Shown here piece by piece: positions 1-5,170 of a stretch of DNA of 5,301 nt. Position 1 is the stretch's first letter; every line of letters begins with the position of its first letter. Both the position numbers and the translations under genes were made by a program. The stretch comes from Candidatus Lithacetigena glycinireducens (GTDB lineage Bacteria > Coprothermobacterota > HKB111), in assembly GCA_018725485.1 (NCBI GenBank), contig QLUP01000074.1:1-5301 (forward strand). Direction: 5' to 3'. The notes under the pieces are model-generated. The model did no database searches and had not been told where the DNA came from. It saw only the letters and a list, made by a program, of their open reading frames with translations.

Positions 1-50
1 GTTATGAAACTACCCAGATAAGCCAAGACCCTCTATACATCTATAAAATC
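1..50. other. Upstream flank, gene content not assignable
   Basis: These 50 bases precede a strong terminator and probably hold the 3' end or trailer of an upstream plus-strand gene. One plus-strand frame ends at a TAA at 19-21 after the residues VMKLPR, which would leave a natural 29-nt trailer before the terminator hairpin. Another plus-strand frame stays open to a TAA at 87-89, but it would run straight through the hairpin, so it is less likely. Nothing here is long enough to identify a product. Confidence 0.3.
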
Positions 51-87
51 AAGCATCCCTCCCTTTATAAAAGGAGGGATGCTTTTT
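51..87 (+). terminator. Strong intrinsic terminator upstream of tsaE
   Basis: A perfect 12-bp inverted repeat pairs AAGCATCCCTCC (51-62) with GGAGGGATGCTT (73-84) around a 10-nt AT-rich loop. It runs straight into a T run (83-87). A GC-rich stem plus a U tract is the classic Rho-independent terminator on the plus strand. It lies upstream of the tsaE promoter, so it ends transcription of a preceding gene and insulates this cluster. The minus-strand tail after the hairpin (GATTTTATAG) is only weakly T-rich, so bidirectional action is uncertain. Confidence 0.9.
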
Positions 88-93
88 AAAGGT

Positions 94-121
94 TTTACTG
101 GGATTATGAAATTGGTAGAAT
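94..121 (+). promoter_or_regulatory. Probable sigma-A promoter for the tsaE cluster
   Basis: TTTACT (94-99) matches the -35 consensus TTGACA at 4 of 6 positions. It is followed by a 16-nt spacer and TAGAAT (116-121), which matches TATAAT at 5 of 6. Transcription would start near 128 and give a leader of about 25 nt that keeps the Shine-Dalgarno site. The position between a terminator and the first gene supports it. A second candidate (TTGGTA 112-117 with TATTAA 134-139) would start too close to the ribosome binding site. This is prediction from sequence only. Confidence 0.45.
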
Positions 122-141
122 ATTACTTTAAAATATTAATT

Positions 142-147
142 AAGGAG
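142..147 (+). promoter_or_regulatory. Ribosome binding site that fixes the TTG start of tsaE
   Basis: AAGGAG lies 5 nt before the TTG at 153-155. This is the strongest Shine-Dalgarno match in the upstream region, and no in-frame ATG lies nearby before the conserved part of the protein. It is the main reason for accepting a TTG start. Confidence 0.8.
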
Positions 148-152
148 TTTGC

Positions 153-620
153 TTGGAATATATTGTTAATAGTAAATCACCTGAAGAAACTGAAAGCCTG
201 GGAGAAAGGATTGCCCTGAGCTTCAAGATGCTTCCTTTTATAGGAGGATTTATCGGTCTTTCGGGAGCCCTCGGTTCAGGAAAAACCACTCTGGCTCGGG
301 GGATACTAAGAGGTCTTGGTTGGGAAAAGGATGTTATCAGCCCAACCTACCTGATAGCCCGTTACTACAACGACCCGGATGTTTTACATGTAGATGGTTA
401 TAGAATAGTGGATCCTTTTTTTGAATTTCTCAATCTGGATATAGAAAGGTTTATGGATGATGGTTACCTGATTATCTGGGAGTGGGGAGATCCCTTGAAA
501 GATTACCTACCAGAAACCCTCTGGGTTAATTTAGAATACAAGGGAAAGGGAAGAAAAATCACCGTTTCTTCTAAAGGTTATTTATGGCAAGAAGCAGTAA
601 AGATACTCCAGCCTACTTAG
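153..620 (+). CDS. tsaE: tRNA threonylcarbamoyladenosine biosynthesis protein TsaE (ATPase)
   Basis: TsaE is the small P-loop ATPase that binds the TsaB-TsaD heterodimer in the cytoplasm and is needed for repeated rounds of t6A synthesis at A37 of ANN-decoding tRNAs. The 155-aa product has the usual family length. Visible motifs are a Walker A loop GALGSGKT at residues 38-45 (Lys44, Thr45), the family SPTY at 63-66, the HxDxYR element HVDGYR at 79-84 and a Walker-B-like strand followed by EWGD at 107-113. The start is TTG with a good ribosome binding site 5 nt upstream. Its last 37 nt overlap tsaB in another frame, so TsaB translation is probably coupled to it. It appears to be the first gene of the transcription unit. 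The family assignment is firm; the role is taken from characterised homologues. Confidence 0.97.
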   Translation: MEYIVNSKSPEETESLGERIALSFKMLPFIGGFIGLSGALGSGKTTLARGILRGLGWEKDVISPTYLIARYYNDPDVLHVDGYRIVDPFFEFLNLDIERFMDDGYLIIWEWGDPLKDYLPETLWVNLEYKGKGRKITVSSKGYLWQEAVKILQPT

Positions 621-1267
621 GAGTAGATACCTCAATTAAGGGTTTGAAGATGGCTCTCTTTGGTGAAGAGGGAGGGCTTATAGCTTCTATTTCTGATTAT
701 AAAAATACCGCTTCTCGTTCACTTTCCCTGTATTTTTCCACCCTGAGGAAAGCCTGTCAGATAGAAGTAAAAGACCTTAAGGGGATTGTGGTAATTAAAG
801 GTCCCGGGTCCTTTACCGGCTTGAAGGTAGGTGTATCTTTTGTAAAAGGGTTAGCCATGGCTTCAGGGTTAAAAGTTGCTGGCATTTCAACCCTTAAAGC
901 ACTGGCTTTAAGTGCTGCTTATTTAACAGATAATCGGGCGAGGAATATTATTTCTCTGCTACCTATCATCAGAAATGAAATAGTTGGAGCAAGATATTCT
1001 TATGAAAACGGAAAATGGATTGAAGGAGCAATAAGCACCGATACTGAGATGCTTAAAAGCAAGGATTTTAAAGTTATCGGAGGTAATTTAAAGGACGAAC
1101 TTAAGGAACATATGGAAAATTATGCCCTTTTCCCCGATGGAACCTTACCTGAAAGCTGGGGCAGTGAAGGAGTAAGGCTCTTACAGGAAGGAGAATTTGA
1201 AGATATAATGTCATTGGATCCATGGTACGGGAAAGAACCAGAGATAAGGAAACCTCCAGCAGTTTAA
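584..1267 (+). CDS. tsaB: tRNA threonylcarbamoyladenosine biosynthesis protein TsaB (divergent)
   Basis: TsaB is a catalytically inactive ASKHA/actin-fold paralogue of TsaD that dimerises with TsaD and recruits TsaE for t6A formation. The 227-aa protein shows the amino-terminal VDTS strand (residues 14-17) and the hallmark GPGSFTGLKVG at 73-83. It ends with a DPWYGKEPE stretch (212-220) resembling the usual carboxy-terminal P-x-Y segment. It is divergent: the common R-x-H-S/T of the first domain reads R45-S-L47, and the usual DAR-x-GEVY segment reads IIRNEIVG (128-135). The ATG at 584, with AAAGG at 573-577, is the only usable start before the VDTS strand, so the 37-nt overlap with tsaE is real and about ten residues precede the first strand. 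Its 3' end overlaps rimI by 46 nt. Context and the GPGSFTG motif make the call secure. Confidence 0.93.
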   Translation: MARSSKDTPAYLGVDTSIKGLKMALFGEEGGLIASISDYKNTASRSLSLYFSTLRKACQIEVKDLKGIVVIKGPGSFTGLKVGVSFVKGLAMASGLKVAGISTLKALALSAAYLTDNRARNIISLLPIIRNEIVGARYSYENGKWIEGAISTDTEMLKSKDFKVIGGNLKDELKEHMENYALFPDGTLPESWGSEGVRLLQEGEFEDIMSLDPWYGKEPEIRKPPAV

Positions 1268-1728
1268 AGATAAGACTCATGGTCATGGAGGATCTGCCCC
1301 AGGTAATTACAATTGAAAGAGAGTCTTACAGAAGCCCCTGGTCTCTGGACGACTTTGTTCGGGAAATAACGGCGAATACTCGCGCTCAGTATTTTGTTGC
1401 TTTAGAAGATAATCTAATAGTGGGTTTTGTAGGAACCTGGCTTTTAGCCGATGAAGGCCACATAACCAATGTAGCAGTTACTCCCGAAAAGAGGGGCAAA
1501 GGTTACGGAAAGATTTTAACCTTAGAGGCTTTAAAAAGTTTACAGGAGAAACAGGCAAGTTATGTTATCTTAGAAGTAAGGGCATCTAACAAAATTGCTG
1601 TAAATTTATATAAATCACTTGGTTTCAGGGTTACTCAGCTTAGAAAAGGTTATTATATGGATAATAATGAAGATGCTTATGTAATGATAAAGGATTTCAG
1701 GGAGTCGGATGAAAATACTGGGTATTGA
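1222..1728 (+). CDS. rimI: Ribosomal protein S18-alanine N-acetyltransferase RimI (GNAT family)
   Basis: RimI transfers acetyl from acetyl-CoA to the amino-terminal alanine of ribosomal protein S18; some homologues act on other amino termini. The GNAT domain spans about residues 16-156. The acetyl-CoA loop is R91-G-K-G-Y-G96 after the strand ITNVAVTPEK. The RimI signature EVRASN...LYKSLGF (118-135) carries the Glu118 and Tyr130 that correspond to the catalytic pair of E. coli RimI. The tail has the usual RxxYY...EDAxVM pattern (141-155). The ATG at 1222 lies 46 nt inside tsaB, lacks a clear Shine-Dalgarno sequence and adds about 14 charged or polar residues before the domain. Alternative ATGs at 1279 and 1285 would trim its first beta strand, so 1222 is preferred with moderate confidence. 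Its end overlaps tsaD by 20 nt. Confidence 0.92.
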   Translation: MVRERTRDKETSSSLKIRLMVMEDLPQVITIERESYRSPWSLDDFVREITANTRAQYFVALEDNLIVGFVGTWLLADEGHITNVAVTPEKRGKGYGKILTLEALKSLQEKQASYVILEVRASNKIAVNLYKSLGFRVTQLRKGYYMDNNEDAYVMIKDFRESDENTGY

Positions 1729-2716
1729 AACCTCCTGCGACGAAACTTCAGTGGGAATAATTAACGATAAAGGAGAAATACTGTCAAACCTTGTCTATTC
1801 CCAGGTGCAGAAACATGCTCCCTATGGAGGTATTGTGCCCGAAGTAGCCTCTCGGGAGCATGTAAAAGCAATTGGCTGGGTGTATAACCTGGCTTTAGAA
1901 CAAGCCAGAACGAATTTGAAAGAGATCAACCTTATTGCTGTTACTGCTGGACCAGGATTGCAGGGTCCACTACTGGTGGGAATAAGTTTTGCTAAAGGTT
2001 TATCGCTGGCTTTGAATATTCCCCTTATTGGAGTCAACCATTTAATGGGACATCTCTATTCCTGTATGATAGAAGATACTGCTTTTAAGCCGCCATTTTT
2101 AGCTCTTGTGGTAACCGGAGGTCACACACTCATAGTTTTAGTGGAAGATATTTTTGTCCATAAAATATTAGGTTCCACCAGAGATGATGCAGCAGGAGAA
2201 TGCCTGGATAAAGCAGCCAGGTTGTTGGGTTTAGGGTATCCCGGGGGTCCTGCCATAGAAAAAGCAGCCCTGGGTGGAAACGCTTCTTATTACAGGCTCC
2301 CTGTTCCCCTGAAAAAGGAAGATTCTTTAGACTTCAGTTTTTCTGGATTGAAGACAGCTGTTTATTACCTGGTGGAAGAGTTAAAAAAGAATGGTAAAGA
2401 AATCCAGGTTAATCATCTATCAGCCTCGGTGCAAGAAGCAGTTTTTTCTTCACTTCTGGATAGGCTGGAGAAAGCCCAGGATAAAACAGGTGTAGAAAAA
2501 ATAGCGGTAGTTGGGGGAGTAGCCTCTAACGAAAGGTTAAAATATAGACTGAGGGAATTTACGGAGAAAAGACACCTGGTGCTAAGCGTTCCATCCCCTG
2601 CACTTTGTACGGATAATGGCGTGATAAGCGCTTTTGTAGGCCTGTTAAAGCATAGTTATAACAGGATAGATAATAATATTATCGATGCCCAACCCTTTTT
2701 AACCTTACAGGAATAG
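1709..2716 (+). CDS. tsaD: tRNA N6-adenosine threonylcarbamoyltransferase TsaD (Kae1/Gcp)
   Basis: TsaD is the catalytic subunit that transfers threonylcarbamoyl from threonylcarbamoyl-AMP to N6 of A37 in tRNA, working with TsaB and TsaE. The 335-aa length is standard. Motifs in order are GIETSCDETS (5-14), GGIVPEVASREH (40-51) and the metal-binding NHLMGH with His111 and His115. Then come VTGGHT (135-140), the phosphate loop GSTRDDAAGECLDKAARLLG (155-174) followed by YPGGP, and FSFSGLKTAV (209-218). VVGGVASNERL (268-278) precedes the last metal ligand, Asp302, in LCTDN. All key residues are present. The ATG follows an AGGGAG site (1699-1704) at a short 4-nt spacing, inside the end of rimI. 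A stop 5 nt before nfi suggests continuous translation into that gene. Historical names are gcp and ygjD. Confidence 0.98.
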   Translation: MKILGIETSCDETSVGIINDKGEILSNLVYSQVQKHAPYGGIVPEVASREHVKAIGWVYNLALEQARTNLKEINLIAVTAGPGLQGPLLVGISFAKGLSLALNIPLIGVNHLMGHLYSCMIEDTAFKPPFLALVVTGGHTLIVLVEDIFVHKILGSTRDDAAGECLDKAARLLGLGYPGGPAIEKAALGGNASYYRLPVPLKKEDSLDFSFSGLKTAVYYLVEELKKNGKEIQVNHLSASVQEAVFSSLLDRLEKAQDKTGVEKIAVVGGVASNERLKYRLREFTEKRHLVLSVPSPALCTDNGVISAFVGLLKHSYNRIDNNIIDAQPFLTLQE

Positions 2717-2721
2717 AAATT

Positions 2722-3399
2722 ATGAGGATACCAGAATTTAATGAGTCAATATCAGTCAAAGAAGCCCGGGAAATACAGGAAAAACTTAGAAAAGAAGTAA
2801 TTACCGTTGATAGCTATAGCAAACCCATCAAAAACCTTTTAGCTATGGATGTTTCCTATTTGAAAGCAGGAGACGAATTGGGAGCTATAGCCCTGTTATA
2901 CTCTTATCCCGAGTTAAATTTGCTGGAAGAGTCATTTGTCAGGAAAAAATCAACCTTTCCCTACATTCCTGGTTTGCTGGCTTTCAGGGAGTTACCTCCG
3001 CTTCTAGAGGCAATGAAAGGGATAAAATCAGAAATAGATATATTGCTGGTTGAAGGACAGGGGATTGCTCATCCGAGAAGGTTTGGTATAGCCTCTCATC
3101 TGGGGGTATTATTAGACACCCCTTCTATTGGATGTGCCAAGAGTTTGCTTTGGGGAAAGCATTCAGGTGTAGAAAAGGGTAAAGGTTCTTATGCTTATAT
3201 TTTGGATCAAGAAGAGATAATCGGGGTAGCCCTTAGAACCAGGGAAGGGGCACGGCCTATTTATGTTTCCCAGGGGCATAAGGTTTCTCTGGATACAGCA
3301 GGGGAGATAGTGTTGAGCTTAGTTAAAACCTATAGATTACCTGAACCCCTCAGAAGTGCCCATATTAAATCTAAATTGATGATGACGGGTATGGTATGA
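2722..3399 (+). CDS. nfi: Endonuclease V (deoxyinosine-directed), with one metal ligand Asp replaced by Glu
   Basis: Endonuclease V nicks DNA at the second phosphodiester 3' of deoxyinosine, starting alternative excision repair; several homologues prefer inosine in RNA. The 225-aa length is typical. By family knowledge the visible active-site residues are Asp43 (AMDVSY), Glu90 (LLAFRE), Lys140 (GCAKS) and His214 (RSAHIKS). The strand-separating wedge PYIP is at 80-83, and the block GQGIAHPRR (112-120) is intact. The aspartate normally preceding that block is Glu111 (codon GAA at 3052-3054), a conservative but unusual change at a metal ligand. AGGA at 2709-2712 gives a ribosome binding site with 9-nt spacing. 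It starts 5 nt after tsaD and overlaps the next gene by ATGA. Family assignment is firm; activity with Glu111 is untested. Confidence 0.95.
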   Translation: MRIPEFNESISVKEAREIQEKLRKEVITVDSYSKPIKNLLAMDVSYLKAGDELGAIALLYSYPELNLLEESFVRKKSTFPYIPGLLAFRELPPLLEAMKGIKSEIDILLVEGQGIAHPRRFGIASHLGVLLDTPSIGCAKSLLWGKHSGVEKGKGSYAYILDQEEIIGVALRTREGARPIYVSQGHKVSLDTAGEIVLSLVKTYRLPEPLRSAHIKSKLMMTGMV

Positions 3400-4382
3400 A
3401 AATTACCTGGGGTCTGGAAGAAGAAGTATTTATAGTTGAAAATAATGGCAGGCCATCTCTTGATTCTCTTTATTACCTATATCAACTCCTGAGAAAAAAC
3501 CGTAAGTTTTATTATTACCACAGCGCCTCAAATTTTAGCCGGGGTAAGGATGTTTTTCTCGGTTTGATGAGTGGCATTGAGATTTCCACCGATGTTCAGT
3601 TATCTGTAAAAGGTTTACTGGAGGATGTGAAAGAGCGTAGAAATGACCTGATAAAAGTAGTTAATGATGGAATAATAGTGCCCGTTGGGCATCTTCTGGA
3701 CAATGATACTCCCACCAATACCTGCGGGCTCCATATTCACCTGGGGGTGGAAAAGCAATACCGTGAAGTAGTATATCAAAGGATTACTCATTACCTTCCC
3801 CTAATTGCCCTGGCTTCAACTAACTCACCTGGAAGAAACGGTTTATATTTCGGAAAGTCCTACCGAATGGAATCTTCTTATGCTATAGGACCTTTAAGCA
3901 ATAACCCCTACTTTCGCTTTCAAGATTTAATTATTGCTAAAAGACTTAAAACTGTAGAAATTAGGGTTTTAGACCCTTTTCCTCAACTTGACCGTTTAGA
4001 GAAAATTTTAAAACTAATTGAGGAGGTGGCCAGGGGAGTTGAAGCAAGGGAGGTTAACCTTTCGCATTACCTTAAATTAAGAAATACGGTAGTTAAAGAA
4101 GGCTTTACTAAAGAGCTGGAGATTCTGAGCTATAAATTGCAAAAGGAATTAGGGTGGAAGGATAAAGAACTTTTTGTTATTACACCCTCGGATTTAACCT
4201 GGAAAGCTTACGAAGAAAAAGGATTGTTGGGAGCTTACCTACTATTGGATGAACTATATAGAGGAGAACTTAAGAGAACGATTAAAGATGGTATATATAA
4301 GTGGAAACCATTATTACTGAGAAGCATGTTGGGTATAGCAGGACATTATGCAGGCTTCCCTATACTGTATATAAGGCCTTAA
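3396..4382 (+). CDS. GCS2-type carboxylate-amine ligase, compact and divergent, substrate unknown
   Basis: The protein belongs to the glutamate-cysteine ligase type 2 (YbdK-like) superfamily, whose members use ATP to join a carboxylate to an amine. Recognisable parts are WGLEEEVFIVE (5-15) matching the first nucleotide/metal strand, IEISTDVQ (61-68), CGLHIHLGV (110-118) matching the G-x-H-V-H-V-G motif, LPLIALASTNSP (134-145), and TVEIRVLDPFP (186-196) matching T-L/V-E-V-R-V-x-D. At 328 aa it is shorter than YbdK (about 370). From memory of the E. coli protein, the segment before TVEIR that normally carries W-D-x-R-P-S appears deleted, and the glutamate before the L-E-L-x-T strand is absent. 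It may use a different substrate, so I give no gene symbol and no glutathione role. The ATGA overlap with nfi indicates translational coupling; psd follows within 25 nt. Confidence 0.8.
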   Translation: MKITWGLEEEVFIVENNGRPSLDSLYYLYQLLRKNRKFYYYHSASNFSRGKDVFLGLMSGIEISTDVQLSVKGLLEDVKERRNDLIKVVNDGIIVPVGHLLDNDTPTNTCGLHIHLGVEKQYREVVYQRITHYLPLIALASTNSPGRNGLYFGKSYRMESSYAIGPLSNNPYFRFQDLIIAKRLKTVEIRVLDPFPQLDRLEKILKLIEEVARGVEAREVNLSHYLKLRNTVVKEGFTKELEILSYKLQKELGWKDKELFVITPSDLTWKAYEEKGLLGAYLLLDELYRGELKRTIKDGIYKWKPLLLRSMLGIAGHYAGFPILYIRP

Positions 4383-4407
4383 AAGAGATTTGAAGGTCGG
4401 TGGATAC

Positions 4408-5091
4408 ATGTGGTACTTTTTACTCGTTTTACTGTTAGTTTCAGGATTATATGTTTTTTTACGCTTCGTTTGGTTTTTTAGAGATCCAGTAAGAGTTCCT
4501 TCTTTAGATAAGGATTTAATTCTTTCCCCAGCAGATGGGAAGATAATTTATATCTATCCCATAAAGGGGAGGAGTATTAAATCAATCAAAAATGGTGAAG
4601 AAATACCCATATCTGAACTATCGGGTAATTCTGAATTTCCTGAAGAAGGTTGGGCAATAGGTATTTATATGTCTCCCCTTGATGTCCACTTTAATTACTC
4701 GCCCATAGAAGGCAAGGTAATACTCTGGCAGAGAATAACTACCAACCTTAACCTTCCCATGGTTGACCTCTGGGAGTATATAAACCTTACTTATTTAAGG
4801 AAATGGGTGAACCTTTTTGGGAAAAAATTCCACCTCCAAAACGAAAGGGCTTCTCTGGTGATTGAAAATCAACGGTTAAAGGTGGCAGTTATAGAAATTG
4901 CCGATAAGTTCGTTAATAAAATAACTCCCCTTATTAAAGAAGGAGAGCTGGTAAAAAAGGGACAGAAAATCGGTTTTATAAGCAGGGGTTCTCAAGTAGA
5001 TTTGTTAATTTTCCATACCGATATGGAAATACTGGTTAAGGAAGGACAGCAGGTGTATGGGGTTCTTACTCCCCTTGCCAGGTTAAAATAA
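4408..5091 (+). CDS. psd: Phosphatidylserine decarboxylase proenzyme, short form (Psd)
   Basis: Psd converts phosphatidylserine to phosphatidylethanolamine at the inner membrane face, using a pyruvoyl group made by self-cleavage. The 227-aa proenzyme has one amino-terminal hydrophobic anchor (about residues 2-24) leading to FFRDPVR. The presumed cleavage triad is Asp43 in SPADGK, His94 in SPLDVHFNYSP and Ser195 in RGSQVD. Cleavage before Ser195 would give a 194-aa beta chain and a 33-aa alpha chain, as in the family. Oddities: the usual N-R after DVH-x is N96-Y97, the usual F-G-S-R reads R-G-S-Q, and residues about 105-143 hold an aromatic-rich stretch longer than usual before QNER. The ATG at 4408 fits the membrane anchor and is preferred. 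An in-frame TTG at 4390 would add six residues but has a poorer ribosome site. The substrate could be a related phospholipid. Confidence 0.87.
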   Translation: MWYFLLVLLLVSGLYVFLRFVWFFRDPVRVPSLDKDLILSPADGKIIYIYPIKGRSIKSIKNGEEIPISELSGNSEFPEEGWAIGIYMSPLDVHFNYSPIEGKVILWQRITTNLNLPMVDLWEYINLTYLRKWVNLFGKKFHLQNERASLVIENQRLKVAVIEIADKFVNKITPLIKEGELVKKGQKIGFISRGSQVDLLIFHTDMEILVKEGQQVYGVLTPLARLK

Positions 5092-5097
5092 TTATCT

Positions 5098-5156
5098 CTC
5101 TGGGCTGCGACTCAGGGTTACTACTCACTCTGTCACTCTGGGCTCCGATCCAGAGT
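5098..5156. repeat. Two related hairpin-forming repeat copies, 38-nt period
   Basis: Two imperfect copies start with CTCTGGGCT at 5098 and 5136 and agree at 17 of 21 positions. Each can fold on itself. Copy one pairs 5098-5104 with 5111-5117, including two G-T wobbles. Copy two pairs 5135-5141 with 5150-5156 perfectly. Between them TCACTCTG is tandemly duplicated (5125-5132 and 5133-5140). This resembles a small intergenic palindromic repeat element, but one locus cannot show whether it is dispersed in the genome. Confidence 0.6.
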
Positions 5157-5170
5157 CTCCGATTCTTTTT
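5135..5170 (+). terminator. Possible weak terminator for the operon
   Basis: A 7-bp perfect stem (ACTCTGG 5135-5141 with CCAGAGT 5150-5156, 8-nt loop) is followed by TTTTT at 5166-5170. The T run begins 9 nt after the stem, farther than in an efficient intrinsic terminator. It is nevertheless the best terminator candidate after psd. A second, AT-only hairpin (AAAAAG 5181-5186 with CTTTTT 5193-5198) follows and could assist. Confidence 0.4.

Noticed and set aside
3-89. Plus-strand frame open from the window edge to a TAA at 87-89, as a possible gene end
   Set aside because: It would translate through the whole terminator stem and loop and has no recognisable family; the frame ending at 21 fits a gene followed by a terminator better.
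89-102. Similarity between the tsaE promoter region and a stretch in the GCS2-type gene near 3608 (AAAGGTTT-ACTGG)
   Set aside because: The match is short and gapped, in common AT-rich words, with one copy inside a conserved coding region; coincidence is most likely.
1101-1286. Minus-strand open frame of 61 codons across the tsaB-rimI junction
   Set aside because: It lies antisense to two well-supported genes, has no recognisable motif, and its composition is that of a shadow frame.
1822-2037. Minus-strand open frame of 71 codons inside tsaD
   Set aside because: It is antisense to highly conserved TsaD motifs and has no ribosome site or family resemblance.
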